DNA from: DSXH01 sp020724325 | Lineage (GTDB): Bacteria > Bacteroidota > Ignavibacteria > Ignavibacteriales > Melioribacteraceae | Length of the DNA stretch: 64,000 nucleotides | Reading direction: 5' to 3' | Assembly (NCBI GenBank): GCA_040756515.1 | Contig: JBFLYW010000004.1 | Coordinates: 1 to 64,000 of the forward strand | Part shown: positions 1-8,239 of the stretch, in pieces | How the letters are laid out: every line of letters begins with the position of its first letter | How positions within the stretch are numbered: the stretch's first letter is position 1 | Program-made: the position numbers and the translations under genes | Notes under the pieces: generated by a model | What the model was told of the DNA's origin: nothing | Database searches by the model: none | Seen by the model: only the letters and a program-made list of their open reading frames with translations

Positions 1-91
1 ACTCATTCTTTTTCTTGTTTCCCCCGCATTGCGGGATTTCATTTCATTCAACATTATTGACTCCTGTTAATTTGGTTACACAAATTTCAAT

Positions 92-467
92 TTAACAAAA
101 GTCATATTCCAACTTAAGCATAACAATTTTCATTATTCCACCCCAGGCAGCATAAATTATGTTATGATTTGACGGATCAATTAAAATGCTTCGGTAACCT
201 CCGCCAATTAGCAGAGTATCCCAAGTTGCACCACTATCTGTGCTCTTAAATAGTTTTCCGTTAATACCTGCACTATAATCGTAACGCGTACCAGCATAAA
301 TTATATTTGGATAAATTGGATCAACGGCTATTGCAGTTACTGTTTCATTTTCCAATCCTATGAACTTCCATTGTTCAATATCACTCGGAGGTTCAACAGA
401 ATTATCTTTACAACTGAATCATAATAAATGTTAATAGTATAAAATGAGTTATCATAAAAAATTTCAT
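92..467 (-). pseudogene. Frameshifted lipoprotein with BNR/Asp-box repeat (remnant)
   Basis: The open frame encodes a fragment with a typical BNR/Asp-box stretch ('LFKSTDSGATWDT') of the sort found in secreted beta-propeller proteins. Upstream, the same frame reads back through FSCKDNSVEPPSD to a stop. A start ATG at 467 preceded by AGGAAAG opens a hydrophobic signal-like segment (MKFFMITHFILLTFIM) in another frame. One net frameshift near 415-422 would join the two into a lipoprotein with Cys at the processing site. The 3' end also stops soon after one repeat, far shorter than a propeller. I read this as a decayed gene; a sequencing indel could explain the frameshift but not the short C-terminus. 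Confidence 0.6.
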
Positions 468-603
468 CGCTTTCCTATCTCTAAAAATTTGTCTTCAAAA
501 TGGTAACCATTAAATAAGGACAATTGCTATAATAGTAAATGATTTACTTGCTTGCCCGGTTAATTACCCGGGTTAGTACCGATGCTCTTTGTTATCTTTG
601 CAT

Positions 604-1323
604 ATGGAAAAATCAGATATAATTTTACTACCCGGTTTAAATAGACAGGTGAGATTTCTTATTCAGAAATTAATCGGAAAGAACCTGCTAAATGTTCTTG
701 TAATTGGCTCATTCAGCGAACTGGCTGCTAAAAAAATCGAAGCTAAATTCGGCTCTAATATTGAGATTATAGTTGAGGATTATGATTCGCTGATTAACTC
801 AAAATATATAATACGTAATTCACCAAAGATAAATGTAAAGTTGATGAGTTACGATTCTACAGATTACCCCGATAACCATTTCGATTTAGTATATGCACAG
901 GCATCTGTTTCGCTTTCTAAAAGAAACAAAATAATAAAAGAAATAAAACGAATTCTTTTGCCCGGCGGTTACTTTTGTGTTAGTGAAATTGTTTCGCTTG
1001 AAAAAAGCGTTCCTCGTTTTGTAAATGATATTTATAATAATTCCGATCTCCTCCCATTGTTCAAGGACGATATTGAAAGATATTACGAGGCAAGAAAGTT
1101 TAATATAATTGCCAAAGAAAATCTTTCGTCCACTCTAAAAGAATACTTTACGACCTCGCTGGAAACATATAACAGAATTGACGACAAACTACAAAGCCAT
1201 GAAAAGAGTTATTATAAAAAAGTGGCTAATAAAATTAAGCACGAATCGAACGCCTATCTAAAACTTGGAGCCGATAAATACATAGGACTAATTTCACTGC
1301 TTATGACGAAGGAGAAGAATTGA
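604..1323 (+). CDS. SAM-dependent class I methyltransferase, substrate unknown
   Basis: A protein of about 239 residues with a Rossmann methyltransferase core: a degenerate motif I (LVIGSFSELAAK), the DLVYAQASVS strand, and 'EIKRILLPGGYFCVSE', the typical post-motif of the Methyltransf_11/25 group. The C-terminal ~100 residues are charged and helical, without a recognised domain. I prefer ATG 604; an in-frame ATG at 589 adds five residues but lies over a TATCTTTG (593-600) that resembles a -7 promoter element. The stop overlaps the TTG start of the next gene, so the two are probably cotranslated. The link to rRNA modification is inferred from the neighbour only. Confidence 0.7.
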   Translation: MEKSDIILLPGLNRQVRFLIQKLIGKNLLNVLVIGSFSELAAKKIEAKFGSNIEIIVEDYDSLINSKYIIRNSPKINVKLMSYDSTDYPDNHFDLVYAQASVSLSKRNKIIKEIKRILLPGGYFCVSEIVSLEKSVPRFVNDIYNNSDLLPLFKDDIERYYEARKFNIIAKENLSSTLKEYFTTSLETYNRIDDKLQSHEKSYYKKVANKIKHESNAYLKLGADKYIGLISLLMTKEKN

Positions 1324-2759
1324 AAAAGGGAGACCTTTTGGAACTGGAAATTACCGGTTATGCATTCAAAGGAAAAGGCGTTGCAAAAATTATTAAAGAA
1401 GTTCTGTCTCAGAATAACGGACCCCAAAAATTTGTTCTCTTTGTTAATGGAACATACCCGGGCGATAAAGTAATTGCACAGATTGGCAAAGTAAGAAAGT
1501 CCTATGCAGAAGCGCGTGTAAAAGAGTTTATTAAAAAATCTGATTTAAGGATAGAGCCGAGTTGTAAATACTTTGGAACATGCGGCGGATGCCAGCAGCA
1601 GGATCTGCTTTATGAGTATCAGCTTAAATTTAAGGAAGAGCAGGTAAAGGATATATTTGAAAGAATTGGCGGATTGAAAAACTTTGAACTCCTCCCCATC
1701 ATACCATGCAATAAGGTCTTCTATTACCGGAACAAAATGGAATTTTCTTTTGAAAGGAAGCGGTGGTTGTCAGGGCACGAGGTCAGTTCTATGCAGGAAA
1801 TTAAGGATAAGGATTTTGCGCTGGGTTTTCATATACCGGGTTTTTATGATAAAGTTTTAGACATTGATGAGTGTTTCCTTCAGTCGGAATTGAGTAACAG
1901 CATTTTGAATTTTACACGGTTTTTCTTTAAAAACCGGAGTATTTCGATCTATTCTACACAAAATCATGAAGGTTTTTTAAGAAATCTAGTAATTCGTCAG
2001 TCTGAAAATAATAATGAATTAATGATCAATTTAGTTACTTCGGAAGAGAGTGAACGCTTGTTCATAGAATATGCAAATGAACTTACAAATCAGTTTCCCC
2101 AGATATCAACCATCATAAATAATATCAATCTTAAAAAAGCTCAGGTTGCTGTTGGTGACTACGAGAAGGTATATACTGGTTCTGGTTATATAAACGATTG
2201 TATCGGAAAGTGGAATTTCAGGATTAGCGCAAACTCGTTTTTCCAAACCAATACTTCACAGGCAGAGAAGTTATACGTTACCGCACAAGAGTTTGCACGG
2301 TTTAATGGCGGGGAAATTGTCTACGATCTTTATTCCGGAGCCGGAACAATTCCAATTTTTATTTCTGAAAATGTAAAACAGATTTTCGGATTCGAAAGCG
2401 TTGAAGCAGCTATTTCCGATGCTAAGGTTAACATAGAACTTAACAATGTTAAAAATTTTACGCCGATACTGACAGACCTAAATAAATCTTTCTTGCCGGT
2501 AATAAAAAATTTATCCCTACCCAAACCTGACGTTGTTATAACCGATCCTCCACGAAGCGGTATGAATCCTAAAATAGTAACCGATCTATTGAAATTAGGT
2601 CCCGCAAAAATAATTTACATCAGCTGTAACCCGTCTACCCAGGCAAGGGATGTTAAATTACTTGTTGAAGGAGGATTTGAACTAGTTAAAGTTTGCCCCG
2701 TGGATATGTTCCCGCATACATATCACATAGAAAATGTTGCGCTGTTGATAAAAAAATAA
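1320..2759 (+). CDS. rlmD: 23S rRNA (uracil-5-)-methyltransferase, RlmD/RumA family
   Basis: The protein has an N-terminal TRAM-like beta barrel (residues 1-70), an iron-sulfur cluster segment with Cys82, Cys88 and Cys91 (CKYFGTCGGC) plus a later Cys in DIDECF, and a C-terminal methyltransferase domain with 'VYDLYSGAGTIPIF'. Cys436 in YISCNPSTQARD is the expected catalytic nucleophile. At 479 residues it is close to the family length. The start is TTG at 1320, supported by AAGGAG at 1309-1314 and by overlap with the upstream stop. RlmD methylates U1939 and RlmCD-type relatives also U747; which site this enzyme uses cannot be told from sequence alone. Confidence 0.88.
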   Translation: MKKGDLLELEITGYAFKGKGVAKIIKEVLSQNNGPQKFVLFVNGTYPGDKVIAQIGKVRKSYAEARVKEFIKKSDLRIEPSCKYFGTCGGCQQQDLLYEYQLKFKEEQVKDIFERIGGLKNFELLPIIPCNKVFYYRNKMEFSFERKRWLSGHEVSSMQEIKDKDFALGFHIPGFYDKVLDIDECFLQSELSNSILNFTRFFFKNRSISIYSTQNHEGFLRNLVIRQSENNNELMINLVTSEESERLFIEYANELTNQFPQISTIINNINLKKAQVAVGDYEKVYTGSGYINDCIGKWNFRISANSFFQTNTSQAEKLYVTAQEFARFNGGEIVYDLYSGAGTIPIFISENVKQIFGFESVEAAISDAKVNIELNNVKNFTPILTDLNKSFLPVIKNLSLPKPDVVITDPPRSGMNPKIVTDLLKLGPAKIIYISCNPSTQARDVKLLVEGGFELVKVCPVDMFPHTYHIENVALLIKK

Positions 2760-2794
2760 GTCCGGGCAGTATCAATTCTGGTAAGTAATAAACT

Positions 2795-2878
2795 GAGACC
2801 AATGAAAAATATCGTTTGTCATTTCTCATCCCGCCTTGCGGGATTCGAAATAATACTTCTGAATTTTTCATAGGTCTC
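2795..2878. repeat. 84-bp inverted-repeat element with inner hairpin
   Basis: Arms of 16 bp at 2795-2810 (GAGACCAATGAAAAAT) and 2863-2878 match as an inverted repeat at 15 of 16 positions. In the centre ATCCCGC-CTT-GCGGGAT (2828-2844) is a perfect 7-bp stem. The left half shares 24 identical bases (2803-2826, minus strand) with 25537-25560, so it belongs to a dispersed family. It lies between convergent genes and could also act as a terminator. Confidence 0.7.
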
Positions 2879-2881
2879 AAA

Positions 2882-3421
2882 CTAATTCTTTTCAACAGCA
2901 GGTAGATTAAACTGTTTAGAAAGTTTTCCGATTGATTCGAGATCTATTTTACCAACAATATTCACAAAAGCTGCTCTTCCTTTACTATTAAGAGTTGTTA
3001 TTACCAAGCCGCCGTATCCTCCGCCTTGAGCTGGCTTAACATATATGTTTGAGAGGTTCTCTTTACTGCGCGATTTAATAATGCGCATCCAATTTTTACC
3101 AAGCAGATCGCTGTCCATCGATTCAATTACTTTGCCGGCTTTATCAAAATCTTTTTCGTTTATCAAAAACTCCTGAACCCTTACAAGTTTTAATCCGCCC
3201 ACAATATTGCTAATACCGTCTTCCTCATTACCTGTTATTCCGGCTACCATCTTTAGTAATTCTTCTTCCAGATAGACCTCATTTATCACTTCTCCGTTTT
3301 TTAAACTGGAAAATTCCGAAAAATCAAAATAACCCGGATCTTTTTTTATATCTGTTTGCTGCGCAGATAAATATTGTGCGCTAATCAATAAAAACAATAA
3401 AATAAATTTTGCTGTTTTCAT
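2882..3421 (-). CDS. DUF4252-family exported protein
   Basis: A 179-residue protein with a cleavable signal peptide (MKTAKFILLFLLISAQYLSAQ) and a small domain resembling DUF4252, a family common in Bacteroidota and often encoded next to ECF sigma factors. Visible hallmarks are the repeated 'GKVIESM'/'VRVQEFLI' segments and the Gly-rich loop before VITTLNSKGRAAFVNIVG. The start overlaps the upstream membrane-protein stop by 4 nt, so it is the last gene of a sigma/anti-sigma operon. No biochemical function is known for the family; a periplasmic role linked to the sigma factor is an inference from synteny. Confidence 0.7.
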   Translation of the reverse strand: MKTAKFILLFLLISAQYLSAQQTDIKKDPGYFDFSEFSSLKNGEVINEVYLEEELLKMVAGITGNEEDGISNIVGGLKLVRVQEFLINEKDFDKAGKVIESMDSDLLGKNWMRIIKSRSKENLSNIYVKPAQGGGYGGLVITTLNSKGRAAFVNIVGKIDLESIGKLSKQFNLPAVEKN

Positions 3422-3969
3422 TTTGGTTCTCCTTTTATTAATAATCTGTTCACAATTTCAATTCCGCCGCTTATTGGTTTAACTACATATTCTTTTATTA
3501 CTTCCTTTTCAAGTTTCTCTTTAGTTTCATTCATTATACTTCCGACTAGTCCCAAAGCATATCTTGCCTGTTCATTTGCTTGCATAATCTCTGTTTCTGT
3601 ATATTGTTTTTGAAAAGGACGATTTAGAATAATTGAAAGGGTAACGGTAATAAACAATATTACAGTTATTGATACCGAGGCAGCTGGTTTGTTTATAATT
3701 ATAGAAAAGAAATCTGTTAGAATAGAATTTTTTGTTTTGGGAACCGGATACTTATTCAATTTCAGATTAGACAATAATTCATCCGGGCACTCCGCTTCTA
3801 ATGAATGAACAAATTGAGCAGTCTGTTTGTATTCTTCGAGTTCGAGTTTAATATTAGTATGTTTACGCGCCAGAAGGTGTACGTAAATTTTATCTAAAAT
3901 ACCAGCATCGCCGTAAGCAACCGCAATTATTTTCTTCTTTAAATCATTTTTTAATTCAAATGACTTCAT
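3418..3969 (-). CDS. Single-pass membrane protein, likely anti-sigma factor
   Basis: A 183-residue protein with a soluble N-terminal half, one membrane helix at about 92-113 (VSITVILFITVTLSIIL), and a C-terminal segment beyond the membrane. It contains no clear zinc-binding HxxxCxxC anti-sigma motif, so the call rests on topology and position: its start overlaps the end of the ECF sigma gene by 14 nt and its stop overlaps the DUF4252 gene. Membrane anti-sigma factors of this shape are usual in such operons. Function is inferred. Confidence 0.55.
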   Translation of the reverse strand: MKSFELKNDLKKKIIAVAYGDAGILDKIYVHLLARKHTNIKLELEEYKQTAQFVHSLEAECPDELLSNLKLNKYPVPKTKNSILTDFFSIIINKPAASVSITVILFITVTLSIILNRPFQKQYTETEIMQANEQARYALGLVGSIMNETKEKLEKEVIKEYVVKPISGGIEIVNRLLIKGEPK

Positions 3970-4489
3970 CTGTTCGATAACCTTTTAATTCTTTTTGCAA
4001 ATATTTTCGTGCTCTTAGCAAATTTACTTTAACGGTGTTTAGAGGAATATCGAGCGATTTACTTATCTCTCTGTACTTAAGACCATTTATTTGGTATAAA
4101 ATAAAAACACTTCTAAACTCCTCCGGCAATTTTTCTAATGCTCTTTTCACATTTGTCATCATCATATTTATATGGACGAGATTATGAGGGTTGTCTGATG
4201 AATTGTGCGCCGCGTAGCATTCTTCAAATTCATCATCAATTCCTGTTTCTCTTTTTTTTTGAGCTGAATTACGCCGCAGATAATCGATGCATAGATTATT
4301 CGTCGTTTTCATAATCCAGGTCTTGGCTGCAAACAAACTAAACCGATCCATGTTGTTCCATATTCTTATCATTACTTCCTGTGTAATGTCGTCAGCATCC
4401 ATTTTATTTTTCAGCATATAACGTGAATAGGAATATATCTTATTTTTATATGTCTGGATTAAGTTACGGTATCTCTGTTCTTTAAGCAT
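3956..4489 (-). CDS. ECF-type RNA polymerase sigma factor
   Basis: A 177-residue sigma-70 family protein of ECF size. Region 2 is visible as 'DADDITQEVMIRIWNNMDRF' followed by a conserved Trp-containing helix (AAKTWIMKTTNNLCIDYLRR); region 4 carries the helix-turn-helix 'GLKYREISKSLDIPLNTVKV'. Regions 1 and 3 are absent as expected. It is the first gene of a three-gene operon with a membrane anti-sigma candidate and a DUF4252 protein. ECF systems of this layout usually respond to envelope conditions and autoregulate; no specific signal can be read here. Confidence 0.9.
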   Translation of the reverse strand: MLKEQRYRNLIQTYKNKIYSYSRYMLKNKMDADDITQEVMIRIWNNMDRFSLFAAKTWIMKTTNNLCIDYLRRNSAQKKRETGIDDEFEECYAAHNSSDNPHNLVHINMMMTNVKRALEKLPEEFRSVFILYQINGLKYREISKSLDIPLNTVKVNLLRARKYLQKELKGYRTDEVI

Positions 4490-4611
4490 TATTTTTACAA
4501 TATTAAGGACGAAGCAAAATAAAGAATTGTTACACTCTTAAGATAAATATTTTTAAAACCTGGTTTTCCGGATAAATTAGCGCCGGGGATTAATCTAAAA
4601 AGAGAAATCTT

Positions 4612-5154
4612 ATGCAAAATGATCTTACTAAAAAGATAGAGTTTGCATTTCGCAATTCTAATTCGCCGGATGAATTATTCGACAGTTTCTCGGAAGCAGT
4701 AAAATTAAAAATAAACGATCTCTCCTTATATAAAATACTTTTGGCTAATCCGGCTCTTTCTGTTGACGAGATAAAAATGTATACCGGAAAATTATTGATA
4801 GAGATGCCGGAAGAACAATTTAATATAAGCATGTGGGCAGCAAAGATTTTCGAAAATAGACAGATTAGTTATGAGTTTATTGAAAACGCTATCCATTATT
4901 ACAAAATTGCATTGGAATCTAATCCCTTCTCTCACGAACCTCTTCTGGAAATGATCAACCTGTATAACACCGAACTCAATTTAATTCATAATAAAAAAAT
5001 TCTTGAGCTGGTTGACCAATTTATTCCATCAGTAAATCTTAAAAGCAAAGTATACTACTCGCTGGCAGATCTTTACAAAAAAATAAACGATTTGAATAAC
5101 GCATCAAGATATTTAGCCCTTGCCGGCAAGTCCGCCGAAAGGGAAAGTTCCTGA
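4612..5154 (+). CDS. Hypothetical TPR-like helical protein
   Basis: A 180-residue, wholly alpha-helical cytosolic protein with no signal peptide. The segment 'AIHYYKIALESNPFSHEPLLEMI' and the C-terminal 'YYSLADLYKKINDLNNASRYLALAGKS' resemble degenerate tetratricopeptide repeats, so a scaffold role is plausible. It is divergent from the ECF sigma gene, with about 120 bp between them that could hold promoters for both. I do not recognise a specific family. Confidence 0.55.
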   Translation: MQNDLTKKIEFAFRNSNSPDELFDSFSEAVKLKINDLSLYKILLANPALSVDEIKMYTGKLLIEMPEEQFNISMWAAKIFENRQISYEFIENAIHYYKIALESNPFSHEPLLEMINLYNTELNLIHNKKILELVDQFIPSVNLKSKVYYSLADLYKKINDLNNASRYLALAGKSAERESS

Positions 5155-5356
5155 ATGGAGTTTTGTCTTAATAACTGATATTACATAGATGCTCAAAAAA
5201 ATTTAACCTTCGAGCCAAATTCTCATCTGCTTTGGCCGGTAGTAACTTAGGCACAAACAAAAAACGTCAAAAACTTTTGTCCCGTTTGCGCGAACTTGGC
5301 GTATAATTTGAACATGGTTCCCTCGTGGCAAAAAATTCACCGCTTCAGTAACATCA

Positions 5357-5476
5357 GGGCATCTCTAAAAACCTCAAATGCAATCTGCGGAAATCAGTTT
5401 TATCCGCCATAGAACGGCGGACAAGTCCGTGTTTATCAGTGTTCTATTTACCTAAAAATAGTTTTTAGAGATGCCC
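5357..5476. mobile_element. 120-bp MITE-like element with terminal inverted repeats
   Basis: The ends GGGCATCTCTAAAAAC (5357-5372) and GTTTTTAGAGATGCCC (5461-5476) form a perfect 16-bp inverted repeat. Outside each end sits ATCA (5353-5356 and 5477-5480), as expected for a 4-bp target-site duplication. The interior has a second stem, TCCGCC...GGCGGA, and no coding potential. The remainder of the 5155-5481 gap shows nothing else I recognise. The ends resemble insertion-sequence termini, so this is probably mobilised in trans. The element ends within a few bases of the patatin gene stop. Confidence 0.7.
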
Positions 5477-5481
5477 ATCAG

Positions 5482-8181
5482 TTAATAATAATAGCCGATT
5501 GTAAAATAAAAGAAGGTTGGACCCCAAACAGTTTTGCTTTTTGGCAGCGCTTCGGAAATGTAAAAGCTCCTGCCAACCGAAAAATCGGCAGGACCAATTG
5601 GAGTATTAAACGATATTGTAGCGCCCATACCATGACGTAAGTCTTTATACCTAATCTGCTCCTGTTCCGCCCATGCCGAGCCGAGATCGTATCGGAATTT
5701 TAAGTATGTATCAAAGAAAATTTTGAACGGCAGTTTCTGCATATATTCAATGGAGGAAGTAAAAATTTGGCGTCCTCTAAACTCGTGATCGCGAAATCCG
5801 AAGAACGCGTTTTGTCCGCCAAATGAAAAATGCTGACTAAGCGGTAATGTTTTATCGGAAAGCCCTATCATACCGCGGAAAATAAACGCATTTGGCGCAT
5901 TAAGCCCCAATATGCTTTTGTAATCAATCAAAAATTTGGAATAACTTATATCTCCGCCAAGAGCCGTTTGTGCTGTTTCGTAAAATGCTTTTATTAAAAA
6001 GCCCTCTGTGGGGTATGGATAAGAATTTTGTGAGTCAATAATAAGAGAAAACCGCAAACTGCTTATATCCAGATTATATGTTGATCCTGTATAATCAAAT
6101 TTGCTTTTAATAGCATCGCGTTGGTATTTAGCTTCGGCAGATAAATGCCCAAAACGACCGACCTGAGATCCAACGCTGAAGGATGCACCATAAAATATCT
6201 GTCTATATTCCCCGGTCTTGCTTCGCGAGAACCTGTTGTGTGCTTTCGGCGGATCATCGGAATAAACGCTAACATCATTAAAATCGTAGAATGCTCTTAC
6301 TCTATAAGTAATATAGGTTTCAAAAACTCTGTTTGCACGATGTTCTAAAATATACGATCTGTTGCGGATACCGCCGGCTAAAATGGTGCCGACCTCTGTT
6401 CCTGTTCCAAGAAAATTATCATCTCGAATATCTAAAGAAAGCTGGGTCGCGTTTTCTTTGTCAATCCTCATCCCAACCCGCAAAATGCTCGATGGCTTCT
6501 CTTTAACAACAATTTTCAATTCGTTTCCGTCATCGGAATTTTCCGATCTTAATTCAATCTTTTCAAATAAATTAGTGCTTCTTAAATTTGTTAAACCTCT
6601 TTGCGCTTCTTCGAACCGCATGTAATCCCCGGCTTTTACGGCAAACTCGCGCGTAATAATATTTTCCTTTGTCTTTGTATTCCCTACAACGTGAAGTTTT
6701 GAGACGCTGCCTTCATCAATAATTAGATGCATAGTACCGCTCACTTCATCAAACTCGATTTTTTCAATTTTCGCGAGTATATATCCAGACTTTTTATACT
6801 CTCGTAAAATCTCGAGTGCAGCGCTGAGTGTTTTTAACGAATTAAACGGTTTGTTTATGAGACTGGATAGTTTATTTGCTAATTCCTCTCTATTAAAAAT
6901 CGAAACCCCGGTTATCTCGTAGTAGGAAACTTCGCGGTTCTTCTCTGCAATTACGTTTAGGTGTGTAGTTTCTCCAATTGGTTCTAATTCAACCAAAATC
7001 TTTTTGTAATCACCCGTTCTCTGAATTTTATAGAGTTCATAAAGTATATCAAGGTTAGTGAGCGAGTCTATTCTAACTTTATCCCGAAAAAAATAATTGC
7101 GGATTTCCAGCGGCACATCTTTAACGAAAACATTATAATATTTTTTTTCGTTTATGCCTAAATTGCTTTTAAACTGACTTTCAATTTCTTCTTTTATAGA
7201 CGTTACAGTTAGCTTTGCACTTATAATCCCTTTATTTATCAAAGAATCGATATAAAAGAAATCGGAGTTTTTATGGTTTCCAAGTACGGGCTGAATTATA
7301 AAATCTGCTTCTTCGAGCTGTTGTTCGTTTAATATCTGCATCGGAATGCTTACAAGCTGGTCTGCAATTACCCATGGATATTTCAATTCGCTCTCTTCGT
7401 AAAGAGGACTTACCGCATTAGCCGCAATTACAATATCGGCGCCAAGTTTTCTGGTCTCTTTAACCGGAATATTTGCAACGAGACCTCCATCTACAAGTGT
7501 TAGTGTGTCTTTAATAACCGGCGGAAGTAAAAGGGTTACAGAAGAACTTGCTTGCATTGCAACTCCGAGCGGTCCCTGGTCAAAAACATATTTTTTTCCG
7601 TAAACCAAATCGGTTGCAATCGCTCTGTAACGAAACCTAAGCTTGTTGTAATCTTCTGCTTTAATTGGCGCATTAAGAGCAAGCAGGTTTAGAAAATTTG
7701 CACCCCTTTGACCGGAGCTCAATGACCGGGGCAGAATAGGTGTAAACCCATCCATGCGGAGAGAAAATATAGCTTTGTCTTCTGTAATTTTTTGATCGAC
7801 AAAAAGTTCGTTTCTACTCGATTGTTCAATTGAAAATAATTCGTTCCACTTCGTATTCATTGCAATCGAATCGAGTTCATCAAGAGAATAGCCGGATGAA
7901 TACATGCCCCCGACAATACTTCCCATACTTGTACCAACAATAATATCAATAGGAATTTGTTCTTCTTCAAGAACCCGTAAAATTCCAATCTGGGATAATG
8001 CTCTTGCGCCGCCTCCGCTTAAAGCAAGTCCAACTCTTGGAATATTTACCGGAACTTGTATTGTTAAATCAAACGGAAGGCGTTTTGCCTCGAGGCGTAA
8101 TTTAAGTGTGTCTTTGTTTTGTCCAAAAAGCAGTGATGCTGTAAATAAAATTACAGCCGATATTTTAGCAGGTCTAAACAT
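5482..8181 (-). CDS. Patatin-like phospholipase fused to POTRA/Omp85 barrel
   Basis: An 899-residue exported protein. After a signal peptide (about 1-20) comes a patatin domain with the oxyanion motif GGGAR at 56-60, the nucleophile Ser85 in GTSMG, and the partner Asp in VDGGLVANIP. POTRA-like repeats follow (about 400-560, including a typical 'VSKLHVVGNTKTKENIITREF'-type block), then a 16-strand-type Omp85 barrel ending in aromatic residues. This is the arrangement of PlpD-type (type Vd) proteins and RssA/BamA fusions, in which a lipase is displayed or released via its own barrel. Whether the lipase is cleaved is unknown. Confidence 0.88.
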   Translation of the reverse strand: MFRPAKISAVILFTASLLFGQNKDTLKLRLEAKRLPFDLTIQVPVNIPRVGLALSGGGARALSQIGILRVLEEEQIPIDIIVGTSMGSIVGGMYSSGYSLDELDSIAMNTKWNELFSIEQSSRNELFVDQKITEDKAIFSLRMDGFTPILPRSLSSGQRGANFLNLLALNAPIKAEDYNKLRFRYRAIATDLVYGKKYVFDQGPLGVAMQASSSVTLLLPPVIKDTLTLVDGGLVANIPVKETRKLGADIVIAANAVSPLYEESELKYPWVIADQLVSIPMQILNEQQLEEADFIIQPVLGNHKNSDFFYIDSLINKGIISAKLTVTSIKEEIESQFKSNLGINEKKYYNVFVKDVPLEIRNYFFRDKVRIDSLTNLDILYELYKIQRTGDYKKILVELEPIGETTHLNVIAEKNREVSYYEITGVSIFNREELANKLSSLINKPFNSLKTLSAALEILREYKKSGYILAKIEKIEFDEVSGTMHLIIDEGSVSKLHVVGNTKTKENIITREFAVKAGDYMRFEEAQRGLTNLRSTNLFEKIELRSENSDDGNELKIVVKEKPSSILRVGMRIDKENATQLSLDIRDDNFLGTGTEVGTILAGGIRNRSYILEHRANRVFETYITYRVRAFYDFNDVSVYSDDPPKAHNRFSRSKTGEYRQIFYGASFSVGSQVGRFGHLSAEAKYQRDAIKSKFDYTGSTYNLDISSLRFSLIIDSQNSYPYPTEGFLIKAFYETAQTALGGDISYSKFLIDYKSILGLNAPNAFIFRGMIGLSDKTLPLSQHFSFGGQNAFFGFRDHEFRGRQIFTSSIEYMQKLPFKIFFDTYLKFRYDLGSAWAEQEQIRYKDLRHGMGATISFNTPIGPADFSVGRSFYISEALPKSKTVWGPTFFYFTIGYYY

Positions 8182-8239
8182 TTTTTTGTCTGTAATAAAC
8201 TGCTTTAATCAAAAAATGATTTTCGATAGAAGCAAAAAT

